Made by a program: the position numbers and the translations under genes. Of a DNA stretch of 64,000 nt, positions 53,182 to 64,000 are shown in pieces. This stretch comes from Clavibacter michiganensis (lineage in GTDB: Bacteria; Actinomycetota; Actinomycetes; Actinomycetales; Microbacteriaceae), in the NCBI RefSeq assembly GCF_021216655.1, contig NZ_CP080437.1, positions 1,426,001 to 1,490,000 on the forward strand, given 5' to 3'. Position 1 is the stretch's first letter; every line of letters begins with the position of its first letter. Below the pieces are notes generated by a model. That model searched no databases, was not told the DNA's origin, and was given only the letters and a program-made list of their open reading frames with translations.

Positions 53182-53974
53182 GGACCCTGGCTCCCTCGGT
53201 GATCCGGCGGCGGATGGCACCGGAGATCGCGTCGATCGACATGGTGACGGCGACGACCACGATGAGGAGCACGCCGACGGTGGGCCACTCCCGGTACTGA
53301 GTGTATGAGGTGAGCATGTCGCCGATCCCGCCGACGCCGATGAGGCCGAGCACGGCCGACGCGCGCACGTTGATCTCGAACCGGTACAGCCAGAAGGAGA
53401 GGAACTCGCCGCTCGCCTGGGGCCAGACGCCCCAGCGGACGAGCGACCATGCGCCGCCGCCGGCCGCGCGCACGGCCTCGAGGGGGCCGCCGTCCACGCC
53501 CTCGACGGACTCGTACCCCCACTTGCCGAGCGTGCCGACGCTCGAGACGGCGAGCGCCAGGGCGCCCGTGAGCGGCGTGAGCCCGGTGACGGACAGGATG
53601 ATGATCGCGGTGATGATCTCCGGCACCGCGCGGATGGCGGAGAACAGGATCCGCAGCGGCCAGCGCACGGCCGCGGGCGCGAAGCCGCGGGCCGCGACGA
53701 ACGCGAGCGGCACCGAGATCACGATGCCGATGACGGTGCCGACCCAGGCCATGAGCACCGAGATCCACGTCTGCGCCAGCGCCTCGGGCAGCTTCGACCA
53801 GTCGGGGGCGGAGAACATCAGCCAGAGGTAGCGGACGACCTCGGCGGGCAGGTCGGCCAGGCGGTCCCACGCGATGTCGGCCGACCAGCAGGCGGCCACC
53901 ACGACGACGGTGACGCCGGCCGCGGCGATCGCGCGACCGGGATGGCGGGGGCGGACGGGCACGGCGAGGCTCAT
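53168..53974 (-). CDS. phnE: PhnE-type ABC transporter permease 2
   Basis: The product is 268 residues with six membrane helices. The PhnE signature is AIRAVPEIITAIIILSVTGLTPLTGALALAV. The EAA-type loop is LEAVRAAGGGAWSLVRWGVWPQASGEFLSFWLYRFEINVRASAVLGLIGVGGIG. Its start overlaps the stop of permease 1 (ATGA), and both permeases are paralogous. Together they form the membrane channel of a phosphonate-type importer. Confidence 0.92.
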   Translation of the reverse strand: MSLAVPVRPRHPGRAIAAAGVTVVVVAACWSADIAWDRLADLPAEVVRYLWLMFSAPDWSKLPEALAQTWISVLMAWVGTVIGIVISVPLAFVAARGFAPAAVRWPLRILFSAIRAVPEIITAIIILSVTGLTPLTGALALAVSSVGTLGKWGYESVEGVDGGPLEAVRAAGGGAWSLVRWGVWPQASGEFLSFWLYRFEINVRASAVLGLIGVGGIGDMLTSYTQYREWPTVGVLLIVVVAVTMSIDAISGAIRRRITEGARVRAVE

Positions 53975-54765
53975 GCGATCCTCTTCCTGATCTCGTTCGA
54001 GACGAGGTCGATGACGATGACGATCACGAGGATCTCGAGCACGATCAGCGCGAGCTGGTCGTAGCGGTAGAACGTGCGCACGGCGTCGATGAGGAGGCCG
54101 ATCCCGCCCGCGCCGACGAGGCCGAGCACGGTGGACGCGCGCACGTTGAGCTCGAGCACGTAGAGCGTCTGGCCGACGAAGCCGGGCATCACGTCCGGCA
54201 GCGCCACGGCCCGGTCGACCTGCATGCGCGTCCCGCCCGCCGCTCGACCCGCCTCCAGCGGCCCGGCGTCGTTCGACTCGATGGCCTCCGAGACGAGCTT
54301 GACGATGATGCCGACGTTGAACAGGACGAGCGCGATGATGCCCGGCAGCGCGCCGACGCCCACCATCGCGACGAGCAGCGACGCGTAGAGCAGCTCGGGC
54401 ACTGCCCGCACGACGTTGAGGAGCGCGCGGAGGATCCCGCGGCTGACCGGGTGCGGGTTCGTGAGCCGCGCGGCCCAGAGGCTGAGCGGCAGCGCGATCG
54501 CCGCGCCCGCGGCCGTCGCGACGACGGCCATGGCGAGGGTCTCGAGCATGGGCGCGACCGTGCGCGGGAAGAACGCCCAGTCGGGCTGGACCAGCCGCAC
54601 GAGCTTGTCCGCGCCGTTCCGCCAGTTGCGCGCGATGGCGTCGAACCCGAACGCGACGCCCAGCTGCGGGCTCATGGCGATCGCCGTGATGGCGAGCACC
54701 ACCGCGAGCGCCAGCCACGGCTTCCAGCGTCCGGCCGGCCGGGGCGGCAGCTCCCTGGCGCTCAT
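53971..54765 (-). CDS. phnE: PhnE-type ABC transporter permease 1
   Basis: The product is 264 residues with six membrane helices. It carries [40 protein letters not shown] and [52 protein letters not shown], the PhnE permease loop. Its ATG at 54765 overlaps the PhnC stop. It is a partner of permease 2, so the channel is a heterodimer. Confidence 0.92.
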   Translation of the reverse strand: MSARELPPRPAGRWKPWLALAVVLAITAIAMSPQLGVAFGFDAIARNWRNGADKLVRLVQPDWAFFPRTVAPMLETLAMAVVATAAGAAIALPLSLWAARLTNPHPVSRGILRALLNVVRAVPELLYASLLVAMVGVGALPGIIALVLFNVGIIVKLVSEAIESNDAGPLEAGRAAGGTRMQVDRAVALPDVMPGFVGQTLYVLELNVRASTVLGLVGAGGIGLLIDAVRTFYRYDQLALIVLEILVIVIVIDLVSNEIRKRIA

Positions 54766-55583
54766 CCGAGGGTGTCCTCGGGTCGGATGGACCGGCCGTA
54801 GATCGCCTCGAACACGTCGTCGCCCGCGGTCGCGGCGGGGCCGTCGTAGACGACCTCGCCGGCGCGCAGGCCGATCATGCGGTGGCCGTACTCGCGCGCG
54901 AGGTCGAGCAGGTGCAGGTTCGTGAGCACCGTGATCCCGAGCTCGCGGTTGATGCGACGCAGGTCGCCCATGACGCCGTGCGCGGTCGGCGGGTCGAGGC
55001 TTGCGACGGGCTCGTCGGCGAGGACCAGCCGGGGCCGCTGGGCGAGCGCCCGCGCGATGGCGACGCGCTGCTGCTGCCCGCCCGAGAGGGTGGAGGCGCG
55101 CGCCCACACCTTCGGCAGGATCCCGACGCTCTCGAGCGCCTGGAACGCGATCTCCCGGTCGGCGGCGGCGTGCATCCCGAGGAAGGTGCGCCAGCCCGGC
55201 GTGTGCGCGAGCCGGCCGACGAGGACGTTGTCGAGCACGCTCGCGCGCTTCGCGAGGTTGAAGCCCTGGAAGACCATGCCGATGTCGCCGCGGAGCGCGC
55301 GCAGCCGCCGGCCCGCGAGGCCGTCGACGCGCGTGCCGCCGACCTCGACCTCGCCGGAGGTCACGGGGACGAGGCCGTTGATCGTGCGGATGAGGCTCGA
55401 CTTTCCGGATCCGGACAGGCCGACGATGGAGACCATCTCGCCGCCGGCGATGTCGAGGGAGACGTCCTTGAGCGCGACGACGCCGTTCGGGTACCTGACC
55501 GTGACGCCGGCGAGGCGCACGGCCCACGGCGCGGACGCCGGCGCGAGCGCGTCGGCCTCCATGGAGGAGCGGGTGGCGGGCAT
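54762..55583 (-). CDS. phnC: PhnC-type ABC transporter ATP-binding protein
   Basis: The product is 273 residues. Walker A is [17 protein letters not shown], the Q-loop is [20 protein letters not shown], the signature is [15 protein letters not shown], and Walker B is [13 protein letters not shown]. The NLAKRxSVLxNVLxGRL segment is specific for PhnC. It lies 3 bp after phnD and overlaps the first permease gene. An ATG seven codons inside (MEADAL) is an alternative start. Confidence 0.93.
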   Translation of the reverse strand: MPATRSSMEADALAPASAPWAVRLAGVTVRYPNGVVALKDVSLDIAGGEMVSIVGLSGSGKSSLIRTINGLVPVTSGEVEVGGTRVDGLAGRRLRALRGDIGMVFQGFNLAKRASVLDNVLVGRLAHTPGWRTFLGMHAAADREIAFQALESVGILPKVWARASTLSGGQQQRVAIARALAQRPRLVLADEPVASLDPPTAHGVMGDLRRINRELGITVLTNLHLLDLAREYGHRMIGLRAGEVVYDGPAATAGDDVFEAIYGRSIRPEDTLG

Positions 55584-55586
55584 GGG

Positions 55587-56564
55587 CTACTGCAGACCGA
55601 GCGACTGCGCCGCGCGGGCCACGACGTCGAGCGAGGACGGGTCGGCGGGCGCGAGCTTGGTGATGGAGTACACGGCGGTGAGGGCCGCTGACCCCTCGGG
55701 CGTGGCCGAGTAGTCGGCCAGCGCCTTCGTGATCCTGTCCTGCAGCTCCGGCGAGAGCGAGCCGGAGACCGCGACGCCGTCGTTCGGGATCTCGTCCGTC
55801 ATGGCGAAGACGACGACCTTCTGCCCCACGTCCGGCTTGTCCTTGGCGACGATGGTGCGGGCATCCCAGAAGCTGAAGCCGACCTCGGCGTCCCCGTTGT
55901 AGACCGCGAGCACCGAGGCGTCGTTGGCCGTGACGGGGATCTGCTGGATGTCGGAGTCGATGTCGAGCCCGGCGTCCTTGAGCGCGAGCATCGGGTAGAT
56001 GTAGCCGGCGGGCGAGCCCGGGCCGAGGACGGCGACCTTCGCGCCCTTCACCTTCGTGATGGAGTCGAGTCCCTGGGGACCCGAGAGGGCGTCGGCGCCG
56101 TTGCAGAAGAGCATGCCGTCGCGCTCGACCGGGGTGTCGTCGCAGTACTTGTCGGGGTCGTTGGTCATGAACTGCGCGGGGTAGGTGATGTTGCCGTTGC
56201 GCTCGGTCTGCAGCACGACCTTCGCCTTGTACATGTCGCTCGCCTGCCAGAGCTGGAGCGACGGGAGGAAGCCGATCTGGGCCTGGTCCGCTCCCATCGC
56301 CTCGACCGCGGCCTGGTAGTCCTTCGAGACCACGCCGGTGACGGGGATCCCGAGCGCCTTCGTGAGCATGTCGGTGAGCGGCGCGGCGGTCTCGACGAGG
56401 CCGTCCTGGTCCTGCGACGGGACGAGCGCGAGCGTGAGGGAGGTGGGATCCGCGGCGGCCGCGGGCGTGCCGGACGCGTCGGAACCGGCGCCGGCGGAGC
56501 AGCCGGTGAGCGCGAGGGCGGCGGCGGCTCCGATGGCGAGGAGCGGGAGGGCGGGCTTCTTCAT
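55587..56564 (-). CDS. phnD: PhnD-type phosphate/phosphonate-binding lipoprotein
   Basis: The product is 325 residues. The lipobox is ALTGC. The family pattern is LALVPSQDQDGLVETAAPLTDMLTKALGIPVTG, YQAAVEAMGADQAQIGFLPSLQLWQ, and GPGSPAGYIYPMLALKDAGLDID. PhnD-type proteins bind phosphonates, phosphite or related esters; the ligand cannot be read from sequence. The frame stays open far upstream, but the signal peptide begins at MKKPALP. The ATG overlaps the HAD gene stop (ATGA). Confidence 0.93.
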   Translation of the reverse strand: MKKPALPLLAIGAAAALALTGCSAGAGSDASGTPAAAADPTSLTLALVPSQDQDGLVETAAPLTDMLTKALGIPVTGVVSKDYQAAVEAMGADQAQIGFLPSLQLWQASDMYKAKVVLQTERNGNITYPAQFMTNDPDKYCDDTPVERDGMLFCNGADALSGPQGLDSITKVKGAKVAVLGPGSPAGYIYPMLALKDAGLDIDSDIQQIPVTANDASVLAVYNGDAEVGFSFWDARTIVAKDKPDVGQKVVVFAMTDEIPNDGVAVSGSLSPELQDRITKALADYSATPEGSAALTAVYSITKLAPADPSSLDVVARAAQSLGLQ

Positions 56565-57307
56565 GCGTGCATCTGCTTTCCGTGGGGAGCTGCGGAGGTG
56601 GGGGCGGGAGGAGAGGAGGGGACGGCGTCGAGCCAGGCGTCGATGTCGTCGTAGAGGTCGGCGACGGTGGCCGCGCGGAAGGTGGGGCGGGCGTCGTCGG
56701 ACGAGCCGGGGCCGACGAGCGCGGTGCTGAAGCCGCGGGCGTGGGCGGGCTCCAGGTCGTTGACCCAGAGGTCGCCGACGCTGAGGAGCCGGGCGGCCGG
56801 GAGGCCCGCGGCAGGACCCGGGTCGACGCGGTCGAGGACGGCGTCCATCCCGGCGGGCTTGCCCGCACCCGTGACGACCTCGTCGAATGCGTCGTCGAGG
56901 CCGAGGGCGGCGAGCGCCTCCGGGATCCGGCAGGCGGGCGAGTTGGTGACGAGGACGCGGCGGACGCGACCGCTCGTGCCGCGGAGGAAGGAGGCGAGGC
57001 CGGCGGGCGGGCGGACGGGGGCGTGCGGTCCGCCGAGCTCGGCGCGGCTCGCGAGGAAGGCGGCGGACAGGAGCCGGGCCGGCACCCCGTGGTCGGCGGC
57101 GAGGCCCTGCACGAGCGCGTAGCCGTCGACCGCCCCGGAGGCGCGGCCGACCTGCCCGAGACCCGCCGAGACGGCGTCGGCGAACCCCTGGCGGGCGTCG
57201 ACCGCCAGCGTCTCGGCGACGTGGTGGGCGTAGCGGAGCACGGGTCCGTCCCCGAGGGAGACGGTGCCGTCGAAGTCGAACACGATGGTCCGGCCGGGGG
57301 TGCTCAC
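56561..57307 (-). CDS. HAD-superfamily phosphatase, first gene of the phosphonate-type operon
   Basis: The product is 248 residues from GTG 57307 (VSTPGRTIVFDFDGTVS). Motif I is DFDGTV with both Asp; motif II is in VLVTNSPACR; motif III Lys is in GAGKPAGMD; motif IV is SVGDLWVNDLEPA. It therefore has a complete phosphohydrolase active site with a helical cap (about 30-110). Longer frames to 57424 exist, but the predicted transcription start (57368) lies inside them. Coupled to the ABC genes by ATGA, it probably dephosphorylates the imported compound or a derivative. Phosphonatase proper needs a Schiff-base Lys that I do not see. Confidence 0.82.
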   Translation of the reverse strand: MSTPGRTIVFDFDGTVSLGDGPVLRYAHHVAETLAVDARQGFADAVSAGLGQVGRASGAVDGYALVQGLAADHGVPARLLSAAFLASRAELGGPHAPVRPPAGLASFLRGTSGRVRRVLVTNSPACRIPEALAALGLDDAFDEVVTGAGKPAGMDAVLDRVDPGPAAGLPAARLLSVGDLWVNDLEPAHARGFSTALVGPGSSDDARPTFRAATVADLYDDIDAWLDAVPSSPPAPTSAAPHGKQMHA

Positions 57308-57359
57308 GGGTGGCGCTCGTCTCCGCGCCCGGTTCCTCGGGATCCCGCGTCGGGATCCT

Positions 57360-57380
57360 GTGGACGCAGCGTCCACGATA
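57360..57380 (-). promoter_or_regulatory. Palindromic operator candidate over the -10/+1 of the phn-type operon
   Basis: A perfect dyad GTGGACG-CAG-CGTCCAC (57360-57376) overlaps a TATCGT -10 (57375-57380) and the predicted +1 (57368). A protein bound here would block transcription. The RpiR-type regulator at the operon end is the obvious candidate. A second, looser GGGATCC repeat pair lies at 57340-57358. Confidence 0.5.
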
Positions 57381-57452
57381 TGCAGCGCGCATCGACGGAA
57401 TGACCCTGCTGCGGTGAACGGCACGTGAACGCGCGCGGGCGGGACGCGACGA

Positions 57453-57482
57453 GGGCGGCGGGACCGGTGGGTCCCGCCGCCC
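57453..57482. terminator. Perfect 13-bp hairpin after gcvP
   Basis: GGGCGGCGGGACC (57453-57465) pairs perfectly with GGTCCCGCCGCCC (57470-57482) around a GGTG loop, 47 nt after the gcvP stop. It also insulates the HAD-phn promoter. No T-run follows. Confidence 0.75.
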
Positions 57483-57529
57483 TTGCGGTGGTGCGGTGCG
57501 GCGCCCGGGGGCGCCCGCGGATCAGCGGA

Positions 57530-60501
<2,972 letters not shown>

Positions 60502-60505
<4 letters not shown>

Positions 60506-60873
60506 TCGCCCACCAGCGCGACGTACTCGTCGTGGCTGAGGAGCGTGGGCAGGGCCTCGAAGCGCACCTTCACGAGCCAGCCGGCGCCGAACGGGTCGCT
60601 GTTGACGAGGTCGGGCGAGGCCACGACGTCGTCGTTGACCTCGGTGACCGTGCCGTCGATGGGCGCGAAGAGCTCGCCGACCGACTTGGTCGACTCGATC
60701 TCGCCGACGACCTCGCCGCCCGCGAGCTCGTCGCCCACGGCAGGCAGCTCGACGAAGACGACGTCGCCGAGCTTGTCGGCGGCGTAGGCCGTGATGCCGA
60801 CGGTCGCGACGTCGCCGTCGACCTGCACCCACTCGTGCTCGGCGGTGTACTGGAGGCTGGTCTGATCGGTCAT
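60502..60873 (-). CDS. gcvH: GcvH, glycine cleavage system H-protein
   Basis: The product is 123 residues. The lipoyl attachment site is Lys63 in [51 protein letters not shown] is the typical N-terminus, and [10 protein letters not shown] is near the end. It shuttles the methylamine intermediate between GcvP, GcvT and L-protein. Both ends overlap its neighbours by 4 bp. Confidence 0.97.
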
Positions 60874-62090
60874 GCGAGGGCCTTTCGCGAGTAGAAGGGG
60901 AGGGTCACGACGGTGGCGGGCACGCGTGTGCCGCGGACGTCGACGGCGAGGCGCGTGCCGGGGGCGGCGAGCGAGGGATCCACGTACGCCATGGCGACGG
61001 GGTGGCCGAGCGTGGGCGACAGGGCGCCGCTCGTGACGATGCCGACGGGCGCGACGGCGCCCTCGGTGGCCTCCATCGCGGCCTCGAGGGCCGCGGCGGA
61101 GTCGCCCGCGGCCTCCTCGGCGTAGACGGGGTAGTCGGCGCGGGGCGCGCGGCGGCCCTCGGTGACGAGGCCGACGAGCACGCGGGCGACGGGACCCGGG
61201 CCCTTCTCGACCGCGGCGCGCCCGCGGAAGTCGCCCTCCTTGCCGAGCGCGACGACCTTGCCGAGGCCGGCCTGGACGGGGAGCGTGTGGAGGCCCAGCT
61301 CGTGGCCGTAGAGCGGCATGCCCGCCTCGAGGCGCAGCGTGTCGCGGCAGGCGAGGCCCGTGTTCAGGAGGCCGAGGGGCGTGCCGGCCGCGACGAGCGC
61401 CTCCCACAGGGCGACGGCGTCCTCGGTCGCGACGTACAGCTCGTAGCCGTCCTCGCCCGTGTAGCCGGTGCGGGCGACGAGCACGTCCTGGCCGGCGAAG
61501 CGCGCGGCCGTGGCGCGGTAGTAGCGGAGCGCCTCGAGCGGCGTCTCGGTCTCGAGGCCGGCGGTGGCCTCGAGGATCGCGCGGGACACCGGGCCCTGCA
61601 CGGCGATGAGCGCGACGTCGTCGCTCGCGTCGTCGACCTCCACGTCGTCCCGGCCCGCCGCGGCCTCGGCGAGGACCGCGAGCACGGGATCGTGGTTGCC
61701 CGCGTTGGCGACGACGAGGAAGGACTCCTCGCCCGTGCGGTAGACGATGAGGTCGTCGACGATGCCGCCCGAGGGGTCCAGCAGAAGCGTGTACTTCGCC
61801 TGCCACTCGGCGATCGCGGAGAGCTTCCCCGCGAGGACGGAGTCGAGGAACGCGGCGGCGCCCTCCCCTTCGACGGCGATCTCGGCCATGTGCGAGATGT
61901 CGAAGATGCCCGCGGCCTCGCGCACGGCGCGGTGCTCGGCGAGGTCGCTCGTGTAGCGGACGGGCATGAGCCAGCCGGCGAAGTCGGTGAAGGACGCGCC
62001 GGCGGCCTCGTGCACGGCGTGCAGCGGGGATCGGCGGGGCGGGGCCGCGGCCGCCGCGTCGGGCGCGGTGTCGGCGGGTGCGTCGGGCAT
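60870..62090 (-). CDS. gcvT: GcvT, aminomethyltransferase (T-protein)
   Basis: The product is 406 residues from ATG 62090, with GGAGGAC just upstream. A longer frame to 62147 would begin inside the glycine riboswitch and is rejected. Signatures: [51 protein letters not shown] with the catalytic Asp, [15 protein letters not shown], and [17 protein letters not shown]. It transfers the methylene group to tetrahydrofolate and releases ammonia. An Ala/Pro-rich stretch of about 20 residues precedes the conserved start, and there is an Ala-rich insert near 330. Confidence 0.97.
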
Positions 62091-62132
62091 GGAGTCCTCC
62101 GGTCGTGACCGGCGCGGACGCCGGATGCGGGA

Positions 62133-62310
62133 CTCCCCCTCTGTCATGTGCCTGAGAGCTTCGCGCCGTCCGAGGACGGGGCTTTCACCGTGGGCGAGCC
62201 GTACGGGACGGCTGCTTTTCAGAGTGGCCAGTGCATCGCGGTACGTGGACCTGAGAGATTGGCGGGGAGGCTTGCTCCTTCGGTGCTCCCGGAGGAGCTC
62301 TCCCGCGATG
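62133..62310 (-). promoter_or_regulatory. Tandem glycine riboswitch upstream of gcvTHP
   Basis: Read 5' to 3' on the minus strand, aptamer 1 starts at CGCGGGAGAG (about 62309-62299). It contains CCGAAGGAGCAA and closes with TCTCTCAGG near 62253. After a short linker, aptamer 2 runs through ACTCTGAAAAGC and CGGTGAAAGCC and ends in AGCTCTCAGGCACA near 62147. The paired aptamers, the conserved GGAGAG / GAAGG-GCAA / CTCAGG blocks and the position 43 nt before gcvT match the cooperative glycine sensor. It should raise gcv expression when glycine is abundant. Confidence 0.93.
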
Positions 62311-62336
62311 CGTGCGCGGCCGTGTGTTCGTGGATC

Positions 62337-62342
62337 AGCATA
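62337..62342 (-). promoter_or_regulatory. -10 element of the gcvTHP operon
   Basis: TATGCT on the minus strand predicts +1 near 62330, about 20 nt before the first riboswitch aptamer, which fits well. The -35 is weak. Confidence 0.5.
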
Positions 62343-62401
62343 TCGAGCGGGACGTTTCCGCCGTGTGACGATTCCCGGTCGATCCCCCGCGCCGGACGCG
62401 A

Positions 62402-62437
62402 CGACGCCGCCGCACCCGGGTGGATGCGGCGGCGTCG
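62402..62437 (-). terminator. Perfect 13-bp hairpin after the SseB-like gene
   Basis: CGACGCCGCCGCA (62402-62414) pairs with TGCGGCGGCGTCG (62425-62437) around a 10-nt loop, 24 nt beyond the SseB-like stop. It separates that gene from the gcv promoter. No T-run follows. Confidence 0.75.
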
Positions 62438-62460
62438 GGTGGTCGGGTCGACCCGCGGGA

Positions 62461-62916
62461 TCAGATCGCGTCGGGCGAGGGCGCTGCGGGCGCCTGCGGG
62501 GCGGCGTCCTCGTCGGTGTCGATGACGCGGCGCACGTCGTCGGCGAGCTGCGCGACGCCCTCGGGCATCATCTCGAAGCCGTCGGTGGTGCCGACGTTGA
62601 TGACGAGGCCGGTGCCCTCGGGGATCGCCTGGACGAGCTCGGCGGCGGGGATGGTGGCGACGTGGTCGGCGACGCTCGTGACCTTCTCGTCGATGCGGTC
62701 CTCGTGCGTGAACGCGGCGAGCATGGGCACGCCGTCGCGGTCGAAGAGGACGGGCTGCAGCTGGTCGGTCTCGGGGGTGAGGGGCGTGGCGGTGGGCACC
62801 ACGACCGTCGTGTTGATGAACTCGGTGAGGACGGCGGTCATGTCGGACTCGCCCGCCTGGCCGCGCGCGATGGCCTGCTCGAGGGGGGTGGGCTCTCGGT
62901 CCTGTGAATCGGTCAT
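62461..62916 (-). CDS. SseB-domain protein of unknown function
   Basis: The product is 151 residues from ATG 62916. The SseB N-terminal domain is seen as TPLEQAIARG, TEFINTTVVVPTATPL, LQPVLFDRDGVPMLAAFTHEDRI, and AELVQAIPEGTGLVINVGTTDGFEMMPEGVAQL. It ends in an Ala/Pro tail. Such proteins are small cytoplasmic proteins common in actinobacteria; the name comes from Salmonella serine-sensitivity genetics and tells little about function. The frame runs further upstream, but nothing before the chosen ATG looks coding. It is a single gene with its own terminator. Confidence 0.85.
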   Translation of the reverse strand: MTDSQDREPTPLEQAIARGQAGESDMTAVLTEFINTTVVVPTATPLTPETDQLQPVLFDRDGVPMLAAFTHEDRIDEKVTSVADHVATIPAAELVQAIPEGTGLVINVGTTDGFEMMPEGVAQLADDVRRVIDTDEDAAPQAPAAPSPDAI

Positions 62917-62996
62917 GCGTCCATCGTGCCCGATCCGGCGGGGCGGCGGCTGACCGCGACGCCCGGGCCGGGCCTCCCCGCGGCCGCGCGCGGAGT

Positions 62997-63002
62997 TAGG
63001 AT
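62997..63002 (+). promoter_or_regulatory. -10 element of the BlaI-type regulator gene
   Basis: TAGGAT predicts +1 near 63009, giving a leader of about 34 nt that carries GAGGGGAG 8 nt before the GTG. No clear -35 or operator dyad is visible. Confidence 0.4.
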
Positions 63003-63042
63003 CGTCTCTTCCACCCGCCATCCGTCCCGAGGGGAGACGCCC

Positions 63043-63414
63043 GTGTCGATCGGACGCCAGCGCCCCCGCGGCGAGCTCGAGGCCGCCATCATGGACGCCC
63101 TGTGGGACGCCGACGAGCCGCTCACGGCCAAGGACGTCGTCGCCCGCATCCCGGATCCGCGCCCCGCGCTCACGACCGTGCTCACGGTGCTGGAACGGCT
63201 CGGCCAGAAGGGCCTCGTCACGCGCTCCGACGAGGCGCGCGCGCTCACGTTCGCGCCCGCCCGCTCGCGCACGGACCACGCGGCGTCGCTCATGTCGGGC
63301 GCGCTCGCGGCCACGAAGGACCGCGAGGCGGCGCTGCTGCGCTTCGCCGGCACGCTCGACGGCGACGACCTCACGGCCCTGCGCCGCGCGCTCGGCGGGG
63401 ACGACCGGGCGTAG
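63043..63414 (+). CDS. BlaI/MecI/CopY-family transcriptional regulator
   Basis: The product is 123 residues from GTG 63043 with GGGGAG 8 nt upstream. The winged-helix pattern is RGELEAAIMDALWDADEPLTAKDVVARIPDPRPALTTVLTVLERLGQKGLVTR, as in BlaI. A C-terminal dimerisation helix follows (DDLTALRRALGG). Family members repress beta-lactamase or copper genes. No BlaR/M56 sensor protease gene is next to it in view. The convergent neighbour, 18 bp away, is a CopC-like protein, which makes copper control a fair guess; CopY-type Cys ligands are absent. Confidence 0.9.
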   Translation: MSIGRQRPRGELEAAIMDALWDADEPLTAKDVVARIPDPRPALTTVLTVLERLGQKGLVTRSDEARALTFAPARSRTDHAASLMSGALAATKDREAALLRFAGTLDGDDLTALRRALGGDDRA

Positions 63415-63432
63415 GCCCGTCCCCTCCCGCCG

Positions 63433-64000
63433 CTAGCGAGGGTCGTCGGCCCCGTCGTACGGTCCGCCCACGCTCTCGCCGTCCTCGCCCGGGAACCGGC
63501 GCGACGACCGGCGCACGACGCCGACCACGACGAGCACGGCGGCCGCGAGGATCACGAGGCCGATGAGCACGAACACCCAGACGGGCGTGGTCTCGGCCGC
63601 GTCGGCGAGCGGCACGGACTCGCCGGACTGCGCGTCCGAGGTCGGCGCGGGCGCGACGGACTCGGCGCCCTGCGTCGTCATGGTGCCCTCGGGCTCGGGC
63701 GTCGCGGTGGCCGCGCTGCCCGCCCAGGCGTCGCCGCAGGCCGGGGCCGAGGTGATGGCCGGGGTGCCCGTCGTGTCGCCGGTCGGCGCGTAGGTGAAGG
63801 AGTAGGTGCCGTCGATGGGGTGGCTGTCGCTCGAGACCGCGCGCCAGGTCACCTGGTAGGTGCCCGCCGTGCCGAGCGCGATGCGGGTCGTGGCGGTGGA
63901 TCCGTCGACCGCGACGCAGCCGTCCTCGTGGAAGGAGCCGTCCGACGCGTTGACCACCTGGATCGCGAAGCCGGAGGCCTGCGCGTCGAGGGCGAGCAGC
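63433..64000 (-). CDS. CopC/YcnJ-like copper-binding membrane protein, N-terminus cut by window edge
   Basis: About 189 C-terminal residues are visible. The end of a CopC domain includes TYQVTWRAVSSDSHPIDGTYSFTYAP with the conserved His. Then come a short region with two Cys (DGCVAVDG, APACGDAW), a Thr/Pro/Ala linker, one membrane helix (TPVWVFVLIGLVILAAAVLVVVGVV) and a short cytoplasmic tail. The protein is thus anchored outside by a C-terminal helix. CopC domains bind Cu(II) or Cu(I) in the periplasm. The upstream part, with signal peptide and remaining copper ligands, lies beyond the edge. Confidence 0.85.
   Translation of the reverse strand, partial: LLALDAQASGFAIQVVNASDGSFHEDGCVAVDGSTATTRIALGTAGTYQVTWRAVSSDSHPIDGTYSFTYAPTGDTTGTPAITSAPACGDAWAGSAATATPEPEGTMTTQGAESVAPAPTSDAQSGESVPLADAAETTPVWVFVLIGLVILAAAVLVVVGVVRRSSRRFPGEDGESVGGPYDGADDPR

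Noticed and set aside
52309..57307. A true phosphonate degradation operon
   Set aside because: No C-P lyase, phosphonatase or phosphite dehydrogenase gene is present; only the transporter resembles the phn system.
57308..57424. Longer HAD phosphatase start at 57424
   Set aside because: It would lie upstream of the predicted transcription start and includes the palindrome and -10. The GTG at 57307 begins just before DFDGT.
62091..62147. Longer GcvT start at 62147
   Set aside because: That start lies inside the glycine riboswitch. The ATG at 62090 has its own ribosome-binding site and leads into the conserved N-terminus.

Overview
The window reads as chromosomal core sequence of a very GC-rich actinobacterium. 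It most likely comes from the Microbacteriaceae and resembles Clavibacter. The clues are GC-rich codon usage, mycothiol biosynthesis (MshB), MEP-pathway genes (dxr, ispG), a C-x7-C ferredoxin beside dapC, many lipobox proteins, and a striking density of the palindrome GGATCC. I see no transposase, integrase, CRISPR array, tRNA or rRNA, so this is vertically inherited chromosome rather than an island.

Layout. 1-2743: end of an ole (head-to-head hydrocarbon) cluster, with an OleB-OleC fusion cut by the left edge and OleA. 2851-8726: ispG, an RseP-type site-2 protease and dxr on the minus strand, split by a plus-strand Ser/Thr kinase and a repeat-rich lipoprotein. 8735-12867: tandem-FKBP lipoprotein, OsmC protein, GabT and a PF06089-type asparaginase. 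12857-29120: a six-gene minus-strand operon encoding Ser/Thr kinase, a 2004-residue Ig/Fn3 surface protein, MoxR ATPase, DUF58 protein, transglutaminase-like membrane protein and FtsK/EccC-like ATPase. It matches the PFNA cluster of bifidobacteria with an FtsK ATPase added, and is the most intriguing system here. 29278-33614: citrate synthase, DapC, ferredoxin and MshB fused to a membrane domain. 33707-37335: efeUOB iron uptake behind a DtxR/IdeR-like box. 37376-39799: a lipoprotein and TypA/BipA. 39913-49024: an oligopeptide ABC system with two substrate-binding lipoproteins and an opposite-strand PH-like gene inside it. 49314-52264: CPBP protease, DUF485 protein and acetate symporter. 52309-57307: RpiR regulator, phosphonate-type ABC transporter and HAD phosphatase, behind a palindromic operator candidate. 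57530-62342: gcvTHP under a tandem glycine riboswitch. 62461-64000: SseB-like protein, BlaI/CopY-type regulator and a CopC-like protein cut by the right edge.

Gene ends are packed tightly, with ATGA/GTGA overlaps throughout the operons. Several genes appear to be leaderless: a TANNNT -10 element lies 6-9 nt before the start codon. Many long open frames opposite real genes are GC-codon shadows and were left out. All assignments come from reading motifs and context by eye; no database search was run.
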